Positions 35,127 through 44,207 of a stretch of DNA of 64,000 nucleotides are shown one piece after another. Made by a program: the position numbers and the translations under genes. A model generated the notes under the pieces. The model did not search any database and was not told where the DNA came from. It saw nothing but the letters and a program-made list of their open reading frames with translations. This DNA comes from Halonotius pteroides (lineage in GTDB: Archaea > Halobacteriota > Halobacteria > Halobacteriales > Haloferacaceae): contig NZ_QMDW01000007.1 of assembly GCF_003605635.1 (NCBI RefSeq), forward strand, positions 62,001 to 126,000. The letters run 5' to 3'. Each line of letters begins with the position of its first letter. Within the stretch, counting starts at the first letter, position 1.

Positions 35127-37163
35127 ATGCCGACCCCCGACCGCCCCGAACCGATCGATCCCGACACGGCAGCCCGCGACACGTCGATCGCTGCTGGTCT
35201 GCTCGCTCGCCTGCGTCAGGTTACCCGCGCGCTTCGTGGCTCAACGTTCGACCGCCACCCCGACGAGCCCGCCGCCGCTGACCCGCTGGCGACGTTTACT
35301 GTCCCTGACGACGAGCAGGAACTCGACCGCTACTGGGTGAACCGACCGTTTGCCTTCGTTGTCATCACCGAGCACGACGCCGACGGCGACCGGTCGTACT
35401 ACGCCGTCGAACCGGATCTCGATGCCTTCGAGGTCGACCTGCTTGACCGTGTCCGCCGTGACATCCGCGCGCCGCTGATATACGATGCCGGCGACGACGC
35501 TTCAGCCGAACCACAAGCCAACGCCGCGACCGACGCCAGCGACGAGTTGGCTGTTGAGCACGACATCGGGGCAACGGCCACATCTGCCGATCGAATCGAT
35601 GCCGACATCGATCCCGATGCCGGCCGTATCGGCGAAGCTGCCGAAACGGATGCCGGTCTCGACGATACAGCCGCTGAGACTGTTGCTAGTCGTGTTGCTG
35701 ACAAGGGCGACGCCGACGATGCTGACACCGACGCTGCCGAGCGACTGCGCACCGAACTTGCCGGGCTGATCGAGCGATACGGGATCACCGTCGACAGCCG
35801 GACGTTTCACGCGCTGTGGTACTACTTGCACCGTGATTTCCGTGGGTATGGCCGACTTGATCCGTTGCTACAGGATGACCACATCGAGGATATCTCCTGT
35901 GATGGCCCCGACCATCCGGTCTTCATCTACCACGAGACCTACACCGACCTCGAAACCAACGTTACCTTCGAGACGGCCGCACTCGACGATTTCGTCGTCC
36001 GACTGGCCCAACAAGCCGGCCACCACATCAGCGTTGGCGAGCCACTCATCGAGGCAACGTTGCCGGACGGCTCGCGGGCGGAGCTCAGCCTCGGCGAGGA
36101 GGTCACGCCACACGGATCGGCGTTTACCATCCGACAGTACGCTGCCGACCCGCTCACACCGATCGATCTCATTGAGCGCGGGACGTTTGACGCCGCTGGG
36201 TTGGCCTACTGCTGGCTCTGTATCGAGCACAACAAGAGTCTGCTGGTGGCTGGTGGCACCGCCGCTGGGAAAACCACCACACTGAACGCGCTATCGATGT
36301 TCGTGCCACCAGGCGCAAAGGTCGTCACCATCGAAGACACCCGGGAACTCACGCTCGCCCACGACAACTGGTTAGCGGCGGTCACCCGAGAGCAACTGAC
36401 TGAAGGAACCGCCATCGGTATGTACGACCTCCTGCGATCGGCTCTCCGACATCGCCCGGAGTATCTGCTTGTCGGCGAGGTGCGCGGCGAGGAGGCCAAA
36501 ACGCTGTTTCAGGCGATGAACACCGGCCACACGACGCTGTCGACGATTCACGCCGACTCTATCGAGACCGCTGTCACCCGGCTGGAAAACGAGCCGATCG
36601 ATCTTCCGCGGACGATGGTCGAGTCGCTGGATCTGTGTGCCGTCCAAACCCAACGACGCCTTGGGGGCCGGCGTGTCCGACGGATCGATGGGATCGCCGA
36701 GATTCGTGGCATCGACGACCGCACGGGCGATCTTGATTACGCTGAACCCATCTCATGGCACCCACAAAGCGACAGTTTCAGCCGATCACACAGCGAGGTG
36801 TTGGAATCGATTCAGACCGAACGCGGCTGGGATCCCGACGATCTGCGAGCGGAGCTTGCTGCTCGCAAACAGTTCCTCAACACGCTGTTGGAGCGCGGCG
36901 TGACCGACTACCGCGAGTTCACCGCACAACTCCGGGCCTATGACGCCGACGCTGCTGACGCCGACCGTCAGGCTGACCAGCCGCCGTCCGCGACGAAGAC
37001 GAACAGCCAATCCGCAACCGCGTCGCCACCGGGTGCGTCCGCTGGCGATGGCTCGGCGTCAACGACCAGAACTACTGTTGATGAGTCGGTATCGGACGAT
37101 GACACCATCGACCAGCGCGCCGGCGTTGTCTCGTCGATCACGGGGAGCTGGTCATCCCGATGA
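35127..37163 (+). CDS. PilB/TadA-type secretion ATPase
   Basis: A 678-residue ATPase of the type II/IV secretion family that powers pilus assembly. An N-terminal region of 240 residues is unusually Asp/Ala/Thr-rich (about 120-205 is a low-complexity acidic insertion). The catalytic core starts near residue 230. Walker A is VAGGTAAGKTTTLNAL near residue 372 and Walker B with the aspartate-box is LLVGEVRGEEAKTL near 446. An acidic tail follows. Overlaps the membrane platform gene by ATGA. Confidence 0.88.
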   Translation: MPTPDRPEPIDPDTAARDTSIAAGLLARLRQVTRALRGSTFDRHPDEPAAADPLATFTVPDDEQELDRYWVNRPFAFVVITEHDADGDRSYYAVEPDLDAFEVDLLDRVRRDIRAPLIYDAGDDASAEPQANAATDASDELAVEHDIGATATSADRIDADIDPDAGRIGEAAETDAGLDDTAAETVASRVADKGDADDADTDAAERLRTELAGLIERYGITVDSRTFHALWYYLHRDFRGYGRLDPLLQDDHIEDISCDGPDHPVFIYHETYTDLETNVTFETAALDDFVVRLAQQAGHHISVGEPLIEATLPDGSRAELSLGEEVTPHGSAFTIRQYAADPLTPIDLIERGTFDAAGLAYCWLCIEHNKSLLVAGGTAAGKTTTLNALSMFVPPGAKVVTIEDTRELTLAHDNWLAAVTREQLTEGTAIGMYDLLRSALRHRPEYLLVGEVRGEEAKTLFQAMNTGHTTLSTIHADSIETAVTRLENEPIDLPRTMVESLDLCAVQTQRRLGGRRVRRIDGIAEIRGIDDRTGDLDYAEPISWHPQSDSFSRSHSEVLESIQTERGWDPDDLRAELAARKQFLNTLLERGVTDYREFTAQLRAYDADAADADRQADQPPSATKTNSQSATASPPGASAGDGSASTTRTTVDESVSDDDTIDQRAGVVSSITGSWSSR

Positions 37164-39211
37164 GTGCTCCAACCCGATTGATCGATTACCACCGCTGGCT
37201 CCGCCGTATTGCGACGATCCGATCGATCGGGGTTCGACTGCGTTGCGGCGTTGATGCCATCGCGCTCGCGTGGTGTCGCCCACTTGTCCCAGCGACTGGT
37301 CGGCGTGAGCGCAACACACAGTTGGCTGCGATCCACGCCGACGACCCGCCTCGGCTTATCGCCGCTCGAATCATGCTCTACGCTCTCACCGCCGGTATCG
37401 CTGCCGGAATGCTCACGCTCGTGACGATCCTCCGGATTCGAGCCGAGCCCGCGGTGGTGACAGCGCTCACCGGGCGAATCGGGATCAATACGCTCACGGC
37501 GTCACCGGTATCGGCGGCCACCCTCGCGGCCGGCTGTAGCGTTCTCGTCGCTGTCGCAGTCACGGCAGTAACCTACCGAGTTCAGTGGGTGCTGATCGAT
37601 CGGCGTGTGGCCGCCCGTGAGCGACGGATCGACCGGACGTTGCCGCGGGCTGTCGCGTGCATGTACGCACTCGCCCGAAGTGGGATGCCGTTGCCAGCGG
37701 TGTTGCGAACCGTGGCTGCCCACCGAAACGTCTACGGTGAAACCGCCGTCGCCATCGGTGTGACTGTCCGTGAGATCGATCACTTTGGGGTAGACGTGAT
37801 CACTGCCCTTGAGACGACAAGCGACCGTACACCGTCGGCTTCGTTCGCCGAGTTCACCTCGGATCTTGCCGCGGCTGTCGACAGCGGCCACCCGGTCGAC
37901 GACTACCTCCGGCGATACCACGAGCGATCCCGTGAGGCTGCTGCCGACAGCCAGCAAGGCTTTCTCACCCACCTTTCGACCGCCGCTGAGGGCTATGTGA
38001 CAGGGCTGGTCGTCGGGCCGTTGTTCGTGGTGACAACGCTGGTTGTCGTTGGGCTCGTTGTCACCGATACAGTACCAGTATTGCGTGCTGTCATCTTCGG
38101 GTTCGTTCCGATCGGGACGGTTGGGTTCCTCCTCGGGCTTGACCGGCTGCTTGCGAGCCATCGACTCCCCGTAGCGACCCACAACAACGGCCGGTCTTCG
38201 TATCGATCTGTCGACCCTCCTGGTGCTCACGCCACGATCCGGCCGATGGGATCGTCTCGGGACTGGAGCCACCAGCGATCGATACTTCGGATCGCGGATC
38301 GGCTATCGCGGTGGCGTCGCTGGCTGCGGCGGCCAATCGCAACGCTTGGGAGCAATCCGTGGCTGACGCTGCTGGCAACCGCGCCACTCGGGGTGGGGTG
38401 GATTTATCTCGCTACCGAGCCGCCGCGGCTTTCGATGGCGACGCTCTCAACAGCCACCCGGCCGCTTTCGATCGCATTGATCGGTATCTGTAGCAGCTAC
38501 GCGGCCGCCTACGAGGCTGGTGCCGCCCGCCGTCGCCGACTTGCGGCTGCCGTGCCGGTGTTCCTTGACCGGCTTGCCGACGTCAACGAGGCTGGCCTTT
38601 CGGTCGTCGATGGCCTCGACCGGGTGGCCAACGGTGATCTCGGCGCGCTCTCGGAACCACTTGCTCGGGTTCGGCGTGATGTTCGGTGGGGTGCCGACGT
38701 GACAAACGCGTTCCGGCGGCTGGCCTCCCGGGTTCGATCACCGCCAGTTACCGGTGCTGTCGCCTTGGTTACCAACGCCTTGCGTGCCAGCAACCGGATC
38801 GGCCCGGTCGCCGCCATCGCCGCTGCGGAACTCCGAGCCAGCCAGCGACTCGCCGCCCGTCGCCGGCGGGCGATGGCAACGTATCTTGTCGTGATCTACA
38901 TCGCCTTCCTGGTCTTTATCGGGATTATCGCCGCCCTTTCGGCGTCGTTTTTCCCCGCAGTCGAGACCGCTGTCACCGGGTCGACCGGCGGGCTGTCGAC
39001 CACTGGCGTCACAGAGACCGGCATGGCTCGTGCCGGCGGTATCACACCTAACATCGATGCCTACGAGACACTCCTCGTACAGCTCACGATGATTCAGGCC
39101 ATCTGCTCCGGCCTCGTCGCTGGTCGACTCGGTGAGGGTGAGTTGCGGGCTGGCGTCAAACATGTCGTGGTGTTGCTGATGATCTCGCAGGCCGTCTGGT
39201 GGTTCATCTGA
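37160..39211 (+). CDS. PilC/GspF-type pilus assembly platform protein
   Basis: A 683-residue integral membrane protein. It contains two GspF-like cytoplasmic domains (for example RRIDRTLPRAVACMYALARSGMP in the first and RRLAAAVPVFLDRLADVNEAGL in the second) separated by transmembrane segments. There is a hydrophobic region near residue 70 and a cluster of helices at the C-terminus (VVIYIAFLVFIGIIAALSAS). It is the inner-membrane anchor for the PilB ATPase. No pilin or prepilin peptidase gene is beside them except the archaellin-like gene 650 bp downstream. Confidence 0.85.
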   Translation: MSAPTRLIDYHRWLRRIATIRSIGVRLRCGVDAIALAWCRPLVPATGRRERNTQLAAIHADDPPRLIAARIMLYALTAGIAAGMLTLVTILRIRAEPAVVTALTGRIGINTLTASPVSAATLAAGCSVLVAVAVTAVTYRVQWVLIDRRVAARERRIDRTLPRAVACMYALARSGMPLPAVLRTVAAHRNVYGETAVAIGVTVREIDHFGVDVITALETTSDRTPSASFAEFTSDLAAAVDSGHPVDDYLRRYHERSREAAADSQQGFLTHLSTAAEGYVTGLVVGPLFVVTTLVVVGLVVTDTVPVLRAVIFGFVPIGTVGFLLGLDRLLASHRLPVATHNNGRSSYRSVDPPGAHATIRPMGSSRDWSHQRSILRIADRLSRWRRWLRRPIATLGSNPWLTLLATAPLGVGWIYLATEPPRLSMATLSTATRPLSIALIGICSSYAAAYEAGAARRRRLAAAVPVFLDRLADVNEAGLSVVDGLDRVANGDLGALSEPLARVRRDVRWGADVTNAFRRLASRVRSPPVTGAVALVTNALRASNRIGPVAAIAAAELRASQRLAARRRRAMATYLVVIYIAFLVFIGIIAALSASFFPAVETAVTGSTGGLSTTGVTETGMARAGGITPNIDAYETLLVQLTMIQAICSGLVAGRLGEGELRAGVKHVVVLLMISQAVWWFI

Positions 39212-39247
39212 GTGCGTCTCAGGTTGTGTCGTCGTTGGCGTGACACG

Positions 39248-39724
39248 CTACAGTGTGGTGAGCAACACGCCACCCAGCAGGATGGCGATCCCGAGTACAA
39301 CCTTGGTGATCGCTGTGGCTGTCTGGGGATCGGCGATGAGAAACGAGTGTGCCGGATCATCCGGGTCGTAGTAGACGGTTGTTTGGGTGCCGGGCTCGTA
39401 GTCGTTGATCGCTGTTTCGGCGGCGGCTTCCGTTCCGAACAGCTTGGCGAACCGGTGCTTCCCGGGATAGACAGTGTTGCCGTCGCGTCGTTCTGTCGGC
39501 GTCCGGTACTCGTAGTCGACGACGGGCAGATACTCCTGTGTGCCAGCCGCCTCCTTGACCATCTGTATGTCCACCTGTTGTACGGTTCCGGTTGTCTCGA
39601 CGGCCCGCCGGCTGATCGCTCGCAACCGCCGGTATCGCCGGATGCCGATCCCGGTGAGAACCACGCCACCACCGACGGCGACGACAGCGAGTATATCAAG
39701 CAGCCCAAGCGTCGAACCGATCAT
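39248..39724 (-). CDS. DUF3592 domain membrane protein
   Basis: A 158-residue protein with a hydrophobic N-terminus (residues 8-27) and C-terminus (residues 136-155) flanking a beta-rich domain containing DYEYRTPTERRDGNTVYPG and the motif YYDPDDPAHSFL, typical of DUF3592. Function unknown. Confidence 0.75.
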   Translation of the reverse strand: MIGSTLGLLDILAVVAVGGGVVLTGIGIRRYRRLRAISRRAVETTGTVQQVDIQMVKEAAGTQEYLPVVDYEYRTPTERRDGNTVYPGKHRFAKLFGTEAAAETAINDYEPGTQTTVYYDPDDPAHSFLIADPQTATAITKVVLGIAILLGGVLLTTL

Positions 39725-39866
39725 ACCATCTATCGGGTATGACGCTATTTAAAAACCCGATCGCACACCGGCTGTAGAATCAGCGAGTGGCCCCACAGCG
39801 ACGGTTGCAGGTGTGGCACACGTACACTTATTTTATCCCAATCACAATGTTGACTTAGCGGTTACC

Positions 39867-40454
39867 ATGTTCAGCACTGGTTCGCGCGGACAAGTAGGAA
39901 CAGGTACACTCATCGTCTTCATCTCGGTGGTGCTCGTCGCGGGGGCAGCCGCGGGAGTTATCACCAACACAGCGGGGTTTCTACAGTTTGACTCCACGGA
40001 GACGAGCGAGAGCAGTACAGCGGAGGTCAGCGATCGGCTTGCGGTCGCATACTCGATCGGCGTCGTCGACAGCGACAGCGCCGAGACTGAACTCCAACAG
40101 CTAGAGCTCATCGTGGGGCCAGCCCCCGATGCGACGGCGATCGATCTCGATAACACAACGGTGCAGTATCAAAGCCCTGACCGAGCGACAACGCTCGTCA
40201 GCGATGGGGCCAACGGTAGCGAACCAACGTTCCGCGTTGAGCCGCTTCAGGGTGATACCGATGATAACGTCCTCAGCGATCCGACCGACCGATCAAAGCT
40301 TGTCATCCCGCTTAATGACGAGACAACAGCGTTGGAGCCGCTTCAGCGCGGGGAGGGGGTCACGGTCACGCTGACAACCGCAAGCGGTGCCACAACGCAG
40401 GTTCAGCACACGGTTCCGCCGGTTGATCCCAATGACAGAGCCGTCAGGCTCTGA
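39867..40454 (+). CDS. Archaellin-like filament protein
   Basis: A 195-residue archaellin paralogue. After MFSTGS comes the class III signal RGQVGTGTLIVFISVVLVAG, cut by the prepilin peptidase before the mature N-terminus; the body is a Thr/Ser/Asp-rich beta domain with the archaellin-type end GEGVTVTLTTASGATTQV. It is unlinked to any archaellum operon, as is the copy at 363-938. The TATA box ACTTATTTTATC (39827-39838) lies about 35 nt upstream. Whether it is assembled by the archaellum machinery or by the upstream PilB/PilC pair is unknown. Confidence 0.82.
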   Translation: MFSTGSRGQVGTGTLIVFISVVLVAGAAAGVITNTAGFLQFDSTETSESSTAEVSDRLAVAYSIGVVDSDSAETELQQLELIVGPAPDATAIDLDNTTVQYQSPDRATTLVSDGANGSEPTFRVEPLQGDTDDNVLSDPTDRSKLVIPLNDETTALEPLQRGEGVTVTLTTASGATTQVQHTVPPVDPNDRAVRL

Positions 40455-40698
40455 GCGTGACCCCCAGTTGTCGATACATTCCCCCTATCGACGCATCAAA
40501 ACCACTGCACGACGGTCAGTCGCCACCGGTATCGATCACTCACACAGAATCTGCCGTACTGCACCGATCCTGGCGTCATCGGGAACGATATATGACACAC
40601 GTTTGCTACAGCGGCTATTCGACGGGAAGGTGAAATATGGCACTTTGTTTGTCATCGCTCAACGAGAGATTTACGGTCACGGCCGTTGAAGATATAGT

Positions 40699-40836
40699 AT
40701 GACATTTGGCCCACTGACAACGCTGATCAATCTCGTTGGGCCGTTTGCGATCCCTGTTGTGCTCTTTGGTGGTGGGCTCATCGGCTATCTGGTGTTGCGA
40801 TGGCTGTTCCAGCGACGGGACAGCGACACGGTGTGA
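40699..40836 (+). CDS. 45-residue membrane protein
   Basis: ATG at 40699 and TGA at 40834-40836. One long hydrophobic segment (residues 9-36, PFAIPVVLFGGGLIGYLVLR) and a basic end (RWLFQRRDSDTV). Codon choice resembles neighbours. Unrecognised. Confidence 0.45.
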   Translation: MTFGPLTTLINLVGPFAIPVVLFGGGLIGYLVLRWLFQRRDSDTV

Positions 40837-40909
40837 GACTGTCACCAACGTGCATGCCTGCGGCGGGAAGATGCCACGATTTAACTGGCTTCGGAGCCCC
40901 TAGAGGTGT

Positions 40910-41194
40910 GTGTCAGAAGAATCAGGGCGGAACGACCTCCGGATGCCCGACGAAAACGAGATGTTCGCGGTTGTCACCGATATGCTCGGTGGGGGCCGCG
41001 TTCGGCTGCGCTGCAACGACGGGAAAGAGCGGATGGGTCGCATCCCCGGCCGGATGCGGTTCCGCACGTGGATCAACGAGGACGACATCGTCCTCATCGA
41101 ACCGTGGGATTGGCAAGACGAGAAGGCCGACGTGGAGTGGCGATACGACAGTCAAGACGCCGACCAGCTCCGCCGCGAAGGCCACATCGACTGA
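40910..41194 (+). CDS. eif1a: Translation initiation factor aIF-1A
   Basis: A 94-residue OB-fold factor binding the 30S A-site region. Typical segments: [39 protein letters not shown] and [14 protein letters not shown]. The start is a GTG at 40910 (leaderless, with TTTAA-like box A about 30 nt upstream). Monocistronic. Confidence 0.95.
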   Translation: MSEESGRNDLRMPDENEMFAVVTDMLGGGRVRLRCNDGKERMGRIPGRMRFRTWINEDDIVLIEPWDWQDEKADVEWRYDSQDADQLRREGHID

Positions 41195-41352
41195 CAACCA
41201 GCGATCTTACACACCGGTATCAACCATCGCCAGCGTCGCTGAGGCGTAATCGCGGATACATCCCCGCTGAGAAGCGACGGAATGAGTGCTCTATCACATG
41301 CCTGTGGTTTTGCCCCCGATTGTGGTTTTTTCATTGATTCGTTACCCCTGTA

Positions 41353-41368
41353 GTGACGATTACTAGAG
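41353..41368 (+). promoter_or_regulatory. Regulatory element GTGAC-GA-TTACTAGAG upstream of the kinase
   Basis: GTGACGATTACTAGAG matches GTGACGATAGCTAGAG (44861-44876) at 14 of 16 positions. It lies 7-8 nt upstream of the TATA box GCTTATATC (41375-41383), where an activator could contact the basal factors. Confidence 0.55.
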
Positions 41369-41374
41369 GGTGAG

Positions 41375-41383
41375 GCTTATATC
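41375..41383 (+). promoter_or_regulatory. TATA box of the sensor kinase gene
   Basis: GCTTATATC, centred about 26 nt upstream of the ATG of the leader ORF at 41405. Confidence 0.55.
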
Positions 41384-41404
41384 AGGGAATAACCACGACG
41401 AGGT

Positions 41405-41488
41405 ATGCACGTGTTCACCCCACCGTCAAATACCATGCATGCTGGATTGCAGCCACACCAACCCCCAGTTGACGAGCAGCGTCGCTAA
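41405..41488 (+). CDS. 27-codon leader ORF before the sensor kinase
   Basis: ATG at 41405, the position predicted for leaderless transcription from the TATA box; TAA at 41486-41488. The kinase ATG begins 5 nt later. The peptide starts MHVFTPPSNTMHAG and is Gln/Pro/His-rich. In-frame alternatives for the kinase start (41439) would overlap it. Confidence 0.35.
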   Translation: MHVFTPPSNTMHAGLQPHQPPVDEQRR

Positions 41489-41492
41489 GGGG

Positions 41493-42521
41493 ATGGACGA
41501 GTCCACCGACGTACCTGAGTCGACACCGATCCCCCCGGATGCCCTCCCAGTTCCGGTCGTTGGCATCGACCACAAAGACGCCGAGGCCATCATCACGAGC
41601 GAAAACGACGCCTTTGAGGCGACGTTTGGCGATGCCGTCGGCACACCAGCCACCGCGTGGGTTGACAGCCACGTCGCGCCGACAGCGGCTGACACCACAG
41701 CGGCTGTAGCTGTCCTCCGGGGCGACCGCGCCAGCGATACCACCCTCAGGCTAACATCGTCTGTCGAAGCTGAGCCAACCTGCTACCGACTCCAGCCGAT
41801 TGCAGTGTCGGCCGACCGGCCGGTGTACACGCTGTTGACCCCGGCTGACTCAGCATGTACCGTCGAGGTTGATCGGCTGGCCAGCGTCATCAGCCACGAC
41901 CTCCGAAACCCGCTGGATGTCGCCGCCGCCCACCTCCAGGCCGCCCGTGAGACGGGTGATCCCGAACACTTCGAGCAGCTGACCGCGGCCCACGACCGGA
42001 TGGAACGCATCATTCAGGATGTGCTCACGCTCGCTCGCGGCGAGGACGCAGTTACCTCGGTTGCTGGGATCGACCTCGGGGCTGTTGCTGCCGACGCGTG
42101 GGCAACCGTTGATACCGAGACCACGTCGTTGTCGGTCGCCGACGATCTGCCGACGCTTGCGGCCGACCGCGACCGCCTCCAACGACTGTTTGAAAATCTG
42201 TTTCGAAACAGTGTCGAACACGGTTCAACGAGCACTCGATCGCAGTCTACCGATGCTACCAACGAGACCCTTACCGTCACCGTCGGCCGCGACGGCAACG
42301 GCTTCTTCGTTGCCGACGATGGAGCCGGGATTCCGGTCGCCGACCGCGAGCAGGTCTTTGAGTCCGGCTACGTTCGCGACGATAGCGGCCACACGACGGG
42401 GTTGGGGTTGACGATCGTCGAGGAGATCGCTGAGGCCCACGAGTGGGAGATCTCTCTGACCGACAGCGACGCCGGCGGTGCACGCTTCGAGTTCCATCCA
42501 TGTGAGTCGTCAACCACATGA
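41493..42521 (+). CDS. Sensor histidine kinase
   Basis: A 342-residue cytosolic kinase. The N-terminal 110 residues look like a small PAS-like sensor (VVGIDHKDAEAIITSENDA). H-box SVISHDLRNPLDVAAAHLQ lies near residue 130, N-box FENLFRNSVEHGS near 235, and G-boxes DDGAGIPV and TTGLGLTIV follow. No transmembrane segment. Starts at 41493, after the leader ORF; an ATG at 41439 gives 18 more residues. First gene of the signalling cluster; a Bat-like regulator follows by 36 bp. Confidence 0.85.
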   Translation: MDESTDVPESTPIPPDALPVPVVGIDHKDAEAIITSENDAFEATFGDAVGTPATAWVDSHVAPTAADTTAAVAVLRGDRASDTTLRLTSSVEAEPTCYRLQPIAVSADRPVYTLLTPADSACTVEVDRLASVISHDLRNPLDVAAAHLQAARETGDPEHFEQLTAAHDRMERIIQDVLTLARGEDAVTSVAGIDLGAVAADAWATVDTETTSLSVADDLPTLAADRDRLQRLFENLFRNSVEHGSTSTRSQSTDATNETLTVTVGRDGNGFFVADDGAGIPVADREQVFESGYVRDDSGHTTGLGLTIVEEIAEAHEWEISLTDSDAGGARFEFHPCESSTT

Positions 42522-42557
42522 GCCCACACGTTGTACAGCCGACAACCCCCCGTCCGC

Positions 42558-44207
42558 ATGAATGAGGCATTGGCGACCGCCCCGGTCGGTGTGATCGAGG
42601 CGACACGTGACGGCGAGATTACCGCGATCAACGAGCGGGCAGCAACGCTGACCGAAACCGAGCCTGATGCCGTCGTCGGCGAGTCGCTGTCGGCCGGATT
42701 TCCGACCGCTGCCACCGACCATCTCGGTGATGTGGTCGACGACGAGCCAACGGCGACCGCCTTCGAGGAGTATTACCCCCGTATCGATCGCTGGCTCGCT
42801 GTCGACGTACAGGTCGACGATGGCCTCCGGCTGTTTCTGCGTGAGACCACCGAGACCCACGAGCTCAAACGGCGTGTCGACCGCCTCGACCGCCGGCTCG
42901 ATCGCGTCCAGCGAATCGACGCGCTGATCGTCCGTGTGCTCCAGCAGGTGCTTGGCGCGGCTGACCGCGAGGAGATCGCCACATCCGTCTGTGACCACCT
43001 TGGCGGGGCCGACCGCTACGATTTCGTCTGGGTTGGCGACCGAGAGTTCCAAACCGATAGCCTTCGGGTTGTTGCCGCCGCGGGAACCGCCCCGGAGCTC
43101 CGCGACCGGATCGATACCGCTCTCGGCGAGCCGGACAGCCTGCCGGGGCAACGCGCCGTCGACGCCGGCGAGACGCAGGTGATCGACGCCTTCGCCGATG
43201 ACACGTCGGTTCCGCGAGCGGTTCGGCAGGCGGCGTTCGCCAGCGGCTTGCAGTCCTGTCTGGCGGTGCCGCTGCAGTATCAGGAGACGGTCTACGGCGT
43301 CGTCTCGGTGTATGCCAGCCAGGTCGATGGGTTCAGCGAGCAGGAGCGCGCCGGCCTCGAAACGCTCGGCCGTGCCGCTGGCTTTGCGATCCGTGCGATC
43401 CGACAGGAGGATCTGCTCGTCGCTGACACCGTCACCGAGGTGACGCTCTCGGTCTCCGGTGGCTCGATCCCGCTCAATCAGGCCGCTGCCGCGACCGACA
43501 CAACGTTCTCGCTGGTGGGGGCTGTCCCCCGCGGCGACGGCCCGGTTGTGTGTTATGTTGCGCCGGATGATACCGTCGCCAACGCTGCGGCCAGCGACGA
43601 TGCTGACACAACCGCCGACGATTCGGCCCCTACCGACGGCGAACCCGTCGCCGGCGATGAGCCACTCACACCGGAGCTGATCGAACGGACGCTTCACGAC
43701 CACGAGCAGGTCGTGGCTGTGTCATGGATCCGTATCGGCGACGACCCGCTCGTACAGGTCACGGTCGACGGCAAGACACCGGTGACCGCGCTCACCTCGT
43801 GGGGGGCGTCGATCCGGTCGGCAACCTATCGCGGTGGGTCGACACGGATCATCGCCGACGCGCCGCCGGCAGAGAGTGTCCGACAGCTGATCGAAACCGT
43901 CGACGAGACGGTCGCCGAGACCGACCTCCTCGCAAAGGAGGCAACCACACCCAGCCAAGAGCCGGTCGCAGCGTTCCAAAACGAGCTGGCTGAGCGGCTG
44001 ACCGACCGTCAACAGGCCGTCCTCCGGGCAGCCTACCTGGCCGACTACTTTGAATCACCGCGCGGCAGTACCGCCGCTGAAGTCGCCGACAGCCTCGATA
44101 TCGCGGGGCCGACGCTGTTGTACCATCTTCGGCGTGCCGAGCGAAAGCTGGTGGCGGCGTTTCTGGCAGCCGATCCGACGACCCCGGCCGGCGACACCGA
44201 TCAGTAG
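42558..44207 (+). CDS. Bat-like transcription regulator (PAS-GAF-HTH)
   Basis: A 549-residue protein with domains as in the haloarchaeal bacterioopsin activator Bat: a PAS-like N-terminal segment (residues 1-95), a coiled linker (98-120), GAF (125-275, with CLAVPLQYQETVYGVVSVYA), a Bat-type middle region (290-440) and a C-terminal HTH_10-type helix-turn-helix (490-540, LTDRQQAVLRAAYLADYF then a probable recognition helix TLLYHLRRAERKL). It probably senses a small molecule or redox state and regulates nearby genes. Its 3' end overlaps HalX by 7 bp on the other strand. Confidence 0.85.
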   Translation: MNEALATAPVGVIEATRDGEITAINERAATLTETEPDAVVGESLSAGFPTAATDHLGDVVDDEPTATAFEEYYPRIDRWLAVDVQVDDGLRLFLRETTETHELKRRVDRLDRRLDRVQRIDALIVRVLQQVLGAADREEIATSVCDHLGGADRYDFVWVGDREFQTDSLRVVAAAGTAPELRDRIDTALGEPDSLPGQRAVDAGETQVIDAFADDTSVPRAVRQAAFASGLQSCLAVPLQYQETVYGVVSVYASQVDGFSEQERAGLETLGRAAGFAIRAIRQEDLLVADTVTEVTLSVSGGSIPLNQAAAATDTTFSLVGAVPRGDGPVVCYVAPDDTVANAAASDDADTTADDSAPTDGEPVAGDEPLTPELIERTLHDHEQVVAVSWIRIGDDPLVQVTVDGKTPVTALTSWGASIRSATYRGGSTRIIADAPPAESVRQLIETVDETVAETDLLAKEATTPSQEPVAAFQNELAERLTDRQQAVLRAAYLADYFESPRGSTAAEVADSLDIAGPTLLYHLRRAERKLVAAFLAADPTTPAGDTDQ

